Positions 9,946-17,555 of a stretch of 64,000 nucleotides of DNA are shown here, one piece after another. The translations under genes were made by a program, and so were the position numbers. The notes under the pieces were generated by a model that ran no database searches, was not told the DNA's origin, and saw only the letters and a program-made list of their open reading frames with translations. How positions within the stretch are numbered: position 1 is the stretch's first letter; each line of letters opens with the position of its first letter. This stretch comes from Mycobacterium kyorinense (GTDB lineage Bacteria; Actinomycetota; Actinomycetes; Mycobacteriales; Mycobacteriaceae): NCBI RefSeq assembly GCF_002101735.1, contig NZ_LQPE01000031.1, forward strand, positions 1-64,000, given 5' to 3'.

Positions 9946-11325
9946 ATGGAAACCTACAACCTCGCGATCATCGGAACCGGTTCGGGCAACAGCATTCTCG
10001 ACGAACGCTACGCCGGTAAGCGCGTGGCGATCTGCGAGCAGGGCACCTTCGGCGGCACCTGCCTCAACGTGGGTTGCATCCCCACCAAGATGTTCGTCTA
10101 CGCCGCCGAGGTCGCCCAAACCATCCGTGGCGCCGCCCGTTACGGCGTCGACGCGCACATCGACCGGGTGCGCTGGGACGACATCGTCTCACGCATCTTC
10201 GGGCGCATCGACCCGATCGCGATCGGCGGCGAAGACTACCGGCGGTCCTCCCCCAACGTCGACGTCTACAGCCAACACACCCGATTCGGGCCGGTGCAGC
10301 CGGACGGGCGCTACCTGCTGCGCACCGACGGCGGCGACGAGTTCACCGCCGACCAGGTGGTGATCGCGGCCGGATCGCGGCCCGTCGCACCACCGGCCGT
10401 CCTGGAGTGCGGCGTCGAATACCACACCAGCGACACGATCATGCGCATCGCCGAGCTGCCCGAACACCTGGTGATCATCGGCGGCGGATTCGTGGCGGCC
10501 GAATTCGCGCACATCTTCTCCGCGCTGGGTGTGCGGATTACGCTGGTGATCCGCGGCGGCACGCTGCTGCGGCACCTGGACGACACGCTGTCCCAACGGT
10601 TTACCCGCATCGCGTCGACCAAATGGGAGTTGCGCACCCACCACAACGTCGTCGGCGCGCACCACCGCGGTTCGCGGATCGTGCTGGAACTCGACGACGG
10701 GTCGTCCCTGACCGCCGACGCGGTGCTGGTGGCCACCGGCCGCAAACCCAACGGCGATCTGCTGGAGGCCGAGCAGGCCGGAATCGAGATCGCCGGCAGC
10801 CGCGTCGTGGTCGACGAATACCAACGGACCACCGCGCGTGACGTTTTCGCGCTGGGCGACGTGTCGTCGCCGTACGAGCTCAAACACGTCGCCAACCACG
10901 AGGCCCGCGTGGTGCAGCACAATCTGCTCTGCGACTGGGACGACACCGAGGCGATGGTGGCCACCGACCACCGCTACGTTCCGTCGGCGGTGTTCACCGA
11001 TCCGCAGATCGCCAGCGTCGGGTTGACCGAAAACCAGTCGGTGGCAAAGGGTTTCGATGTCTCGGTGAAGATCCAGCACTACGGTGACGTGGCGTACGGC
11101 TGGGCGATGGAGGACACCACCGGCATTGTCAAGCTCGTCGCCGAATGCGGCACCGGCCGGCTGCTGGGCGCGCACATCATGGGCCACCAGGCGTCGTCGA
11201 TCATCCAGCCACTGATCGGCGCGATGAGCTTCGGGCTCACCGCACAGCAGATGGCCCGCGGTCAGTACTGGATTCACCCGGCGCTGCCGGAAGTCGTCGA
11301 GAACGCGTTACTCGGGTTGCGCTGA
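9946..11325 (+). CDS. mtr: Mycothione reductase
   Basis: NADPH-dependent flavoprotein that reduces mycothiol disulfide, the actinobacterial equivalent of glutathione reductase. The FAD-binding N-terminus contains IIGTGSGNSILDERYAGKR. The redox-active disulfide is GGTCLNVGCIPTK, and the NADPH Rossmann motif is IIGGGFVAAEFAH. The C-terminal active-site His-Glu pair lies in HPALPEVVENALLGLR. The length of 459 residues equals that of M. tuberculosis Rv2855. An in-frame ATG two codons earlier (9940) overlaps the hydrolase stop and is an equally possible start. Confidence 0.97.
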   Translation: METYNLAIIGTGSGNSILDERYAGKRVAICEQGTFGGTCLNVGCIPTKMFVYAAEVAQTIRGAARYGVDAHIDRVRWDDIVSRIFGRIDPIAIGGEDYRRSSPNVDVYSQHTRFGPVQPDGRYLLRTDGGDEFTADQVVIAAGSRPVAPPAVLECGVEYHTSDTIMRIAELPEHLVIIGGGFVAAEFAHIFSALGVRITLVIRGGTLLRHLDDTLSQRFTRIASTKWELRTHHNVVGAHHRGSRIVLELDDGSSLTADAVLVATGRKPNGDLLEAEQAGIEIAGSRVVVDEYQRTTARDVFALGDVSSPYELKHVANHEARVVQHNLLCDWDDTEAMVATDHRYVPSAVFTDPQIASVGLTENQSVAKGFDVSVKIQHYGDVAYGWAMEDTTGIVKLVAECGTGRLLGAHIMGHQASSIIQPLIGAMSFGLTAQQMARGQYWIHPALPEVVENALLGLR

Positions 11326-11784
11326 GTCGGCCTGGCATTGCGGGCACAGGCCGTGCAGGGTCAGGCCGGCCCGCTCCGACAGCGTGAACGAACTGCCCGC
11401 CATCGCATGCTCCAGCGCGGAGGTCAGTTGCTGCGCCGGCACTTCGATGATCGCGCCGCAGCGCGTGCACACCGCGTGATGGTGCGGGTCGGTGGCCAAA
11501 CCGTAAGTGGTAACGCCACTTTCGAGGGTCAGCGCATGCAGCACACCCTGCTCGACCAGGGTGGTCACGGTGCGATAGATCGTCGCCAGGTCCGGCGGCG
11601 GTTCGCCGGCGGGCAGGCAGTCACGCAGTCGCTGGTCGATCTCGGCCACCGAGAGATGGCCGTGGACCGGCTCGAGCACCGCCAGCACGGCGATCCGTGA
11701 GGCCATTCGCCGCAGCCCGTGCGCGCGCAGCAGCTCGCCGATCCGCTCGGTGACGGCCGGATCCAGCGCCGATGGCCTGGTCAC
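11308..11784 (-). CDS. Fur-family metal-responsive transcriptional repressor
   Basis: A 158-residue Fur/Zur/Nur-type regulator. The N-terminal winged helix includes LATIYRTVTTLVEQGVLHAL. The dimerisation domain has the metal motif DPHHHAVCTRCG, and a C-terminal CPQC pair gives a structural Zn(Cys)4 site. It starts at GTG 11784, the only in-frame start beyond which the reading frame becomes antisense to the neighbouring gene. It overlaps the mtr 3' end tail-to-tail and is not at this position in M. tuberculosis. It borders a nickel-enzyme island, so a nickel-sensing (Nur-like) role is plausible, but zinc or iron sensing cannot be excluded. Confidence 0.85.
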   Translation of the reverse strand: MTRPSALDPAVTERIGELLRAHGLRRMASRIAVLAVLEPVHGHLSVAEIDQRLRDCLPAGEPPPDLATIYRTVTTLVEQGVLHALTLESGVTTYGLATDPHHHAVCTRCGAIIEVPAQQLTSALEHAMAGSSFTLSERAGLTLHGLCPQCQADSAQPE

Positions 11785-11803
11785 CCATCCAGTATCGCGC
11801 AGG

Positions 11804-12952
11804 ATGCGCGGCGCGGCTGCCAGACTGGCCGTCGTGGTCGGTTCGATCTGCGACGTGCTGCCCGCCGCGGCTGCGCTGCTCGGAGCACCGGATGCGTTCG
11901 ACGCGCTGGGCCTGGCTGAGCGGGTCGGCGACGTGCGCCGCGTCGCGGTGGTGCTGGTCGACGGGATGGGCTGGCACCTGTTGCCGGAGTTGGCCGCCGA
12001 TGCGCCGCTGCTCGCGTCGGTGCTGGCCAGGCAGACCGGCCGGCTCGACGAACTGGCCTGCACGTTCCCGTCGACGACGCCGACCAGCCTGGTGTCGCTG
12101 GGGACCGGGGTGCCGCCCGGTGAACACGGCGTCCTGGGCTTCACGGTCAAGCTGCCCGACTCCGACCGGGTGCTGAACCACATCTTCTGGCGCGACGATC
12201 CGCCGCCCACGCAGTGGCAGCCGGTCGCGACTTGGTTCGAGCGGCTGCGTCGGGCCGGACTGAGCGCGGGGGCCGTGCTTCCGGCGCACTTCATCGGCAG
12301 CGGGCTCACCGAGGCGGCCTACCGGGGCGCGAAGTTTCACGCGACCAACCCCGACGACGATTACGCCGGGCGCCTGGTTGACGTCCTGGCCGCCGGACCG
12401 GGCCTGGTGTACGGCTACACCGCCCAACTCGACACCGCCGCGCATCTGTGCGGTATCGGATCGCCCGAGTGGCACGCTGCGGCGGCCGATGTCGACGCGC
12501 TGCTGACCCGGCTGGTCGAGGCGCTGCCGCCCGACGCGGCGCTGCTGGTCACCGCCGACCACGGCGGGCTGAACGTGCCGCCGGCCGCCCGCGTCGACCT
12601 CGATGCCGACCCGCGGCTGGCCGCAGGTGTGCATGCGGTGGCCGGGGACCCGCGGGTGCGCTACCTACATACCGTCGACGGCGCGACGCCCGACGTGGTT
12701 GCCGCGTGGAGCGAGGTACTGGCAGGCCGCGCCGAGGTGTACAGCCGCGACGACGCGGTGGCGGCCGGGTTGTTCGGACCGGTGCGCCCCGAGCACCTGC
12801 GGCGAATCGGCGACGTCGTCGTCACCTGCACCGGCGACACCGCGGTGCTGGCGACGGATCACGAGCCGCCGGAAGTGGCGAGGCTGGTGGGCTTCCACGG
12901 CGCCGCCACGGCCGCCGAGATGGCGATCCCGCTGATCACCTTCCGCGGTTGA
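11804..12952 (+). CDS. Alkaline-phosphatase-superfamily nucleotide pyrophosphatase/phosphodiesterase
   Basis: A 382-residue metal-dependent phosphohydrolase. A metal Asp occurs in AVVLVDGMGW, and the likely nucleophile Thr lies in TFPSTTPTSLVSLGTG. YTAQLDTAAHLCG supplies Asp and His ligands and TADHGG a second Asp-His pair, so the two-zinc site looks complete. There is no signal peptide, so it is probably cytoplasmic; the substrate is unknown. The start is uncertain. ATG 11804 leaves only 19 bp to the divergent fur gene and has a weak ribosome site; GTG 11834 is an alternative. Confidence 0.8.
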   Translation: MRGAAARLAVVVGSICDVLPAAAALLGAPDAFDALGLAERVGDVRRVAVVLVDGMGWHLLPELAADAPLLASVLARQTGRLDELACTFPSTTPTSLVSLGTGVPPGEHGVLGFTVKLPDSDRVLNHIFWRDDPPPTQWQPVATWFERLRRAGLSAGAVLPAHFIGSGLTEAAYRGAKFHATNPDDDYAGRLVDVLAAGPGLVYGYTAQLDTAAHLCGIGSPEWHAAAADVDALLTRLVEALPPDAALLVTADHGGLNVPPAARVDLDADPRLAAGVHAVAGDPRVRYLHTVDGATPDVVAAWSEVLAGRAEVYSRDDAVAAGLFGPVRPEHLRRIGDVVVTCTGDTAVLATDHEPPEVARLVGFHGAATAAEMAIPLITFRG

Positions 12953-12959
12953 CGGGTGG

Positions 12960-13181
12960 TTAGGCGGCGCTGGCCGACGACCGACTGTCAATCGACCACA
13001 GATGGCCACAGTCGGGGCATTGCAAATGCAGCAGCCAGGCCTGGTTGCTCAGCAGGTATTGCCAGTGGTCATCGCAATTCCGGCTGCTCTGGCAGTCGGT
13101 GCAACTGACACCGTGGTTGCACTGTGGGCAGCCGAACCAGGCGCGGCGACCCCGATCGGCAGTCGGATCAATCGGGAACAT
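12960..13181 (-). CDS. Small zinc-ribbon protein
   Basis: A 73-residue protein rich in metal ligands: Cys pairs at 18/21, 27/30 and 55/58, plus Cys36 and His39, enough for two zinc sites or one zinc and one other metal. There is no signal peptide or membrane segment, and I do not recognise a named family. The start overlaps the preceding 87-residue gene by 14 bases, which supports co-translation in the minus-strand cassette divergent from hypA. The tail-to-tail neighbour is the phosphodiesterase gene. Confidence 0.7.
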   Translation of the reverse strand: MFPIDPTADRGRRAWFGCPQCNHGVSCTDCQSSRNCDDHWQYLLSNQAWLLHLQCPDCGHLWSIDSRSSASAA

Positions 13182-13431
13182 GGCCAGCCATCCGATCGGG
13201 AAGCACTCCAGCGCTCACCAGCTCTTCGTAGAGGCGCTGTTGTTCGTCGTCCAGGCCGGAGTACAGCATCGCGTAAGCGCGTTCCTCTTCGGCCAGCACC
13301 TCGAGCGGGTCCCAGTCGTCTCCGATCGCCTCGAGGACGGCGGCGCGACGGCGTGCCTCATCGAGGGTCAGGTCGTAGGCAAACGCCACATGACTTGGCT
13401 CCATAGCCACCGGTTCTCCCTGAGCAAACAA
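13168..13431 (-). CDS. Hypothetical small acidic protein
   Basis: An 87-residue protein with two predicted helices: TLDEARRRAAVLEAIGDDWDP, then the YSGLDDEQQRLYEELVSAGVLP part. It is acidic and has no cysteines, membrane segment or signal. An internal Met at residue 10 could be the true start. I recognise similar short actinobacterial proteins of unknown function but no characterised member. It lies between the nuclease-fold gene (93 bp away) and the zinc-ribbon gene (overlapping), so it is probably in the same operon. Confidence 0.65.
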   Translation of the reverse strand: MFAQGEPVAMEPSHVAFAYDLTLDEARRRAAVLEAIGDDWDPLEVLAEEERAYAMLYSGLDDEQQRLYEELVSAGVLPDRMAGHVPD

Positions 13432-13524
13432 TGTCGATCGAGTCAGGGTCGGTCGTCAGTGCTGGGGCCGGCAATGGCGTCGGTCACATTCGGCCCTTGA
13501 CATTCGTCACAATCCGGTGCGAAT

Positions 13525-14592
13525 TCACCACGTGGGTGGTGCCGCTCCCCTGCCGAATCCCCACGTCGACTGGCCCAGCCTCGGCTTGCGTCGATCGTCG
13601 GCCGTGTGACGGCGAAAACGTTGCGCCAGCAGGGGTTCGGGGTCGGTTCCCTCTGTTTGGGCCAGGCACGGGCCGCTGAATTCACACGTCTGGCAGTGGG
13701 GGGCGAATGTCGGGTAGATCGCCGGATCGCTGGTCATGTCGATCGCCTCGGCACCGATCAATACGCCAACCTGGTCGATCTCGGCGCGACGGCGACGGAT
13801 GTGGGTCCGTCGCAGCAGGCCCGCCGTGCATTGCTCGACCCGGTTGACGCCGGTGCGTGCGGTGCGCGCCAGCATCCGTCTGTGCTGTGGGATCGCCCGG
13901 CCGCCGCCGCTGGGCTCGCTTTGACGGACCCGAGTCGACCAACCGTTCGCTGTGCGATCGGCAGACGGTAGATCGAGCGAACCGGTGATGCGCACCTCGT
14001 TGTGGATCGTGCCCGCGATCTCCATGCCCAGGTATTCCCGCTCCCACGCCCAGCACCCTGCGATCGCTGCCTCGTCTCGCATCAACGCGTCCAGCTCCTG
14101 CCATTCGTCGACGACCTGGTGACGGGTCACCCAGTACTCGTCTGCCGCGTCGACTGCCACTAGGTCGATCCGGCAGGTGTACATCACCGCAGATCCGTCC
14201 GGCGTCGTCAAACCGCGATCGGGATCACGGGGATCAGGCACCAGCCCCGCAACGTCGTGGTCGATTTTCACGGGCGCGAAGTCGTCGACTGTGCGCGCCC
14301 AGGCGTCGTAGGTGTCGAGTAACGCCGTCGCAGTCGGTAGCCGGTCCGTCGCGCAGGCGTCGTCGAGCGCGCGTGCGGCGGCCTTGTGTACCAGCGACTG
14401 CTTCAATTCAGGTGGCCAGTCCCAGGTGCCCGGGTAGTAGTAGACGGCGAGCGCATCGGCGAGCGCGGCCGGCAAGGCGCCATCGACAACCGCGGCCGGC
14501 TCAAGGCCGCGTCGGTGCGGCGACGCGAAATCCCACTGCCGCCGACAGCGTTTGAACCGGGCGCGGTCGTCTTGAGTGATCCGGTAGATCAT
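13525..14592 (-). CDS. Cas4/AddB-like PD-(D/E)XK-fold protein with an Fe-S cysteine quartet
   Basis: A 355-residue protein. It has one Cys near the N-terminus (Cys16 in FKRCRRQWDF) and three near the C-terminus (Cys300, Cys303, Cys309; CxxCx5C). This spacing is characteristic of the [4Fe-4S] cluster of Cas4/AddB-type RecB-family nucleases. RIDLVAV (Asp143) corresponds to the metal-binding Asp of that fold. The following strand reads YWVTRHQVV, where an E/D-x-K pair is expected, so catalysis may be lost. WAWEREYLG resembles the family's Q-x-x-x-Y helix. The start at 14592 is chosen because MIYRITQ begins the conserved N-terminal motif and lies 13 bp from the preceding gene. No cas genes are nearby. 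The function is unknown. Confidence 0.7.
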   Translation of the reverse strand: MIYRITQDDRARFKRCRRQWDFASPHRRGLEPAAVVDGALPAALADALAVYYYPGTWDWPPELKQSLVHKAAARALDDACATDRLPTATALLDTYDAWARTVDDFAPVKIDHDVAGLVPDPRDPDRGLTTPDGSAVMYTCRIDLVAVDAADEYWVTRHQVVDEWQELDALMRDEAAIAGCWAWEREYLGMEIAGTIHNEVRITGSLDLPSADRTANGWSTRVRQSEPSGGGRAIPQHRRMLARTARTGVNRVEQCTAGLLRRTHIRRRRAEIDQVGVLIGAEAIDMTSDPAIYPTFAPHCQTCEFSGPCLAQTEGTDPEPLLAQRFRRHTADDRRKPRLGQSTWGFGRGAAPPTW

Positions 14593-14605
14593 TTCGGTTC
14601 GTCGA

Positions 14606-14905
14606 TCAGTGCGTGTGTGGCCACGGCTCGTCAATCGGCCAGCGACATCGATCGGTATGGGCGGCCATCGACTCCAGTTCGGCGAGTAGATCGTCGAAGA
14701 ACGCCCGCAACTGCTCCGGGTCGTCCAACGGCCATAGCGCGGAGAACGACATCCACACATCGGGTTCATCGGTGGGCGAGGTGACCTCGGCGCCGGCGGG
14801 CAGGATCCGCCACTCGTACTCATCGCCGCACCGCTCGAGATACACGATGTCATCGCGACCGGGGCGCGTCGCCTCGATCGAGGCGAACAGCTCATCCCGC
14901 TTCAT
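14606..14905 (-). CDS. Hypothetical protein heading the cassette divergent from hypA
   Basis: A 99-residue acidic, Trp-rich soluble protein with no recognisable domain. The first part (DDIVYLERCGDEYEWRILPAG) looks like a small beta sheet, and DDPEQLRAFFDDLLAELESM is a helix. It is the first gene of the minus-strand cassette and is followed after 13 bp by the nuclease-fold gene, so the pair is probably translated together. It reads away from hypA across a 113-bp divergent intergenic region that must carry both promoters. Confidence 0.65.
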   Translation of the reverse strand: MKRDELFASIEATRPGRDDIVYLERCGDEYEWRILPAGAEVTSPTDEPDVWMSFSALWPLDDPEQLRAFFDDLLAELESMAAHTDRCRWPIDEPWPHTH

Positions 14906-15018
14906 GATTGCGCCCCGCCGGTTCAGGATAACTCTGTTGTGACGGCCTCAGCGGTGTAGAACGGTGATCATGGGCCCGCCCGGCGACCAGGGCACTGTGG
15001 GGACGGTGGTGAGCCACC

Positions 15019-15354
15019 GTGCATGAGCTGTCGCTGTGCCAGGCGATCGCCGGGGTGGTCAAACCGTACGCCGACGGCCGTCACGTCGACGTTGTCCGCG
15101 TCAAGATCGGCGCGCTGCGCCAGGTGGTTCCCGATTCGCTGTCGTTCTGCTGGACGCTGGTCCGGGATTACGAGGACATGCCCGACACCGAGCTTGAACT
15201 CGAGTTCGTCGCCGCCGAGGTCAAGTGTCGGTCGTGCAGCCGTGACTCGACCATCACCTCGCACTGGTCACTGTTGTGCCCGCACTGCGGCAGCGCAGAC
15301 GTCGAGGTGCTGCATGGTGACGAATTCCTGGTGACATCACTGGACGTTTCATGA
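15019..15354 (+). CDS. hypA: HypA hydrogenase nickel-insertion protein
   Basis: Nickel chaperone that works with HypB to load Ni into the hydrogenase large subunit. It begins with the invariant Met-His-Glu, whose His2 binds nickel, read from a GTG start. The zinc domain has CRSC and CPHC pairs (about residues 74-77 and 91-94). Its 111 residues are typical. It is the first gene of the plus-strand hydrogenase island and is followed by hypB after 12 bp. Confidence 0.95.
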   Translation: MHELSLCQAIAGVVKPYADGRHVDVVRVKIGALRQVVPDSLSFCWTLVRDYEDMPDTELELEFVAAEVKCRSCSRDSTITSHWSLLCPHCGSADVEVLHGDEFLVTSLDVS

Positions 15355-15366
15355 AAGGTGCTCACG

Positions 15367-16143
15367 ATGGGTAGGTTTCATCGACACGACGACGGCACCG
15401 TGCACATCCATGAGCACGGCGATCACCCACACAGCCACGACCACGGCGACCACAGCGGCTACGACACCGGCTCCCAACGCATCGACGTGCTGGAATCGAT
15501 CTTCGCCGAAAACGACGTCCGGGCCGACTACAACCGGAAAGCGTTCGAGAGCAACGGAATTCGCGCTCTCAACCTGATGAGCTCACCCGGCTCGGGCAAG
15601 ACGACTGTGTTGGCGGCCACGCTCGACGAGCTCGCCGGCGAGTTCGCCGTCGGGGTGATCGAGGGCGACATCGCCACCGACCTGGATGCCGCCAAGCTCG
15701 GCGGCCGGGGCGCGCAGATATCGCTGCTCAATACCGGCAACGGGTTCGGCGGCGAATGCCACCTCGATGCGCCGATGGTCAACCGCGCACTGCAGGGACT
15801 CGATCTGGCCGGCCTGGACCTCGTCATCATCGAAAACGTCGGAAACCTGGTCTGCCCAGCCGAATTCGATGTCGGCGAGCACGCCAAGGCCATGGTCTAC
15901 TCGGTCACCGAAGGTGACGACAAGCCGTTGAAGTACCCGGTGATGTTCCGTGCCGTGGACGTGGTGCTGCTCAACAAGATCGACCTGGTGCCACACCTGG
16001 ACGTCGACGTCGACAATTACATCGCCCACGTCCACGAGGTCAATCCGACGGCGACGATCCTGCCGGTCAGCGCCCGCACCGGCGACGGTATGCCGGCCTG
16101 GTTCGGCTGGCTGCGACGGTTCGTGGCGGCCCCCGTCGGGTGA
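15367..16143 (+). CDS. hypB: HypB GTPase, nickel incorporation
   Basis: SIMIBI-class GTPase for nickel delivery. The N-terminus is strongly His-rich (about 10 His in the first 30 residues), a nickel-storage feature. The P-loop is SSPGSGKTT, switch and metal residues lie in GDIATDLDA and FGGECHLDA, and the guanine-specificity NKID motif is in LLNKIDLVPH. The ATG at 15367 is preferred over an in-frame start nine bases upstream because GAAAGG overlaps the hypA stop at a good spacing. 258 residues. Confidence 0.95.
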   Translation: MGRFHRHDDGTVHIHEHGDHPHSHDHGDHSGYDTGSQRIDVLESIFAENDVRADYNRKAFESNGIRALNLMSSPGSGKTTVLAATLDELAGEFAVGVIEGDIATDLDAAKLGGRGAQISLLNTGNGFGGECHLDAPMVNRALQGLDLAGLDLVIIENVGNLVCPAEFDVGEHAKAMVYSVTEGDDKPLKYPVMFRAVDVVLLNKIDLVPHLDVDVDNYIAHVHEVNPTATILPVSARTGDGMPAWFGWLRRFVAAPVG

Positions 16144-16459
16144 AAAGACGGCATTGTTGAAAGCCGAATTGGCATTCAGATGCAATCAATTTGCATGACG
16201 GTCCACATACCGTTAATTCGACATGCGGAAATTAGCGCCCCGTCGCTGGTATTTGAGTGCCCCCAGAATACGCTGTCGCGCACCGCAATAGGGCGAATCC
16301 GAGAAGCCCGCAGAAAGCTTTTGGATTACGCCAGCCAACCGTTGACAACGCAAGTAAGCCGGAGTAGACCCAGGTAATAGCGCCGCGTAAGCGGGCCGAC
16401 GGCCGACTCCGGCGGCGTCAGGGGCCACAGCCCAACCCCTGGCCCCGGAAAGCTGCGTA
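16144..16459 (+). promoter_or_regulatory. 316-bp non-coding region upstream of hhyS
   Basis: No convincing gene is present, and the region is more AT-rich than its surroundings. It contains an inverted repeat ATGCAA-N5-TTGCAT at 16180-16196, a possible regulator site. A promoter-like pair, TTGACA (16342-16347), 17 bp, TAGACC (16365-16370), is also present; the -35 is perfect and the -10 weak. The hhyS ribosome site GGAAAG (16447-16452) lies 7 bp before its ATG. It suggests that the structural genes have their own promoter in addition to read-through from hypAB. Confidence 0.5.
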
Positions 16460-17515
16460 ATGCCAACGGAAGCAGCAGTCAAAGCGGAAGAAACATTGAT
16501 CCATGTGCTGTGGATCAACGCGGGCCTCAGTTGTGACGGTGATTCGGTGGCGTTGACTGCCGCCACCCAACCCAGTGTCGAGGAAATTGCGCTTGGCGCG
16601 CTCCCCGGGCTGCCCAAAATCGCCGTGCACTGGCCGTTGATCGATTTCGAATGTGGTCCGACCGGAGGAGCCGACGACTTCCTCGAGTGGTTCTTCAAAG
16701 CCGACCGCGGTGAACTGGAGCCGTTCGTGCTCGTCGTCGAGGGCTCGATTCCCAACGAGGCGATCAAGGACGAAGGGTATTGGTGCGGGTTCGGCAACAA
16801 CCCGGCGACAGACCAGCCGATGACCACCAGCGAGTGGCTGGACCGGCTCGCCCCGAAGGCGACCGCAATCGTTTGCGCTGGTACCTGCTCCTGCTACGGC
16901 GGCATCCACGCGATGGCCGGCAACCCGACCGGGGCGATGGGCGTCCCCGACTATTTGGGCTGGGACTGGAAGAGCAAGGCCGGAATCCCGATCGTCTGCG
17001 TGCCCGGCTGCCCGATCCACCCGGACAATCTCGCCGAAACCCTCACCTACCTGCTCTACATGGCGACCGGGCAGGCCCCGATGATCCCGCTCGATGACGC
17101 GTTGCGGCCACAGTGGCTGTTCGGCGCGACCGTCCACGAGGGGTGCGACCGAGCCGGCTACTACGAGCAGGGCGATTTCGCCACTGAGTACGGATCTCCG
17201 AAATGCATTGTCAAGCTTGGCTGCTGGGGTCCCGTCGTCAAGTGCAATGTGCCCAAGCGTGGCTGGATCAACGGCATTGGCGGCTGCCCGAATGTCGGTG
17301 GCATCTGCATCGGCTGCACCATGCCCGGCTTCCCGGACAAGTTCATGCCGTTCATGGACGAGCCGCCGGGCGGCAAGATTTCGTCCACTGCGTCGGGGCT
17401 GTACGGCTCGCTGATCCGCAACCTGCGCGGGGTCACCAACCGCACTCTCGACAAGGAACCGCGCTGGCGGCACAAGGGCAAGGAACTCACGACGGGTGCG
17501 CGCCGCACCTGGTAG
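16460..17515 (+). CDS. hhyS: Group 1h (actinobacterial-type) [NiFe] hydrogenase small subunit
   Basis: Electron-transfer subunit with three Fe-S clusters; it pairs with the large subunit to oxidise H2, including at atmospheric levels in this class. There is no Tat signal peptide (351 residues). The proximal-cluster motif that is CxxC in most hydrogenases reads Cys25-x-x-Asp28 (SCDGDS). This is the Cys/Asp ligation known for group 1h/5 oxygen-tolerant enzymes. Further cluster cysteines are seen in GTCSCYGG, VPGCPIHP, LGCWGP and the C-terminal GGCPNVGGICIGCTMPGF segment. The gene is followed 40 bp later by the large subunit. Confidence 0.95.
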   Translation: MPTEAAVKAEETLIHVLWINAGLSCDGDSVALTAATQPSVEEIALGALPGLPKIAVHWPLIDFECGPTGGADDFLEWFFKADRGELEPFVLVVEGSIPNEAIKDEGYWCGFGNNPATDQPMTTSEWLDRLAPKATAIVCAGTCSCYGGIHAMAGNPTGAMGVPDYLGWDWKSKAGIPIVCVPGCPIHPDNLAETLTYLLYMATGQAPMIPLDDALRPQWLFGATVHEGCDRAGYYEQGDFATEYGSPKCIVKLGCWGPVVKCNVPKRGWINGIGGCPNVGGICIGCTMPGFPDKFMPFMDEPPGGKISSTASGLYGSLIRNLRGVTNRTLDKEPRWRHKGKELTTGARRTW

Positions 17516-17555
17516 GGCGCGAACACCGTTCAGACGAAGAAAAGAGTGAACTTCG

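Noticed and set aside
13525..14592. Possible CRISPR-associated cas4
   Set aside because: No repeats, cas1, cas2 or effector genes anywhere in the window; only the fold and cysteine pattern are shared.
16180..16377. Possible 65-codon gene between hypB and hhyS
   Set aside because: No ribosome site, no recognisable protein features; the AT-rich region looks regulatory.
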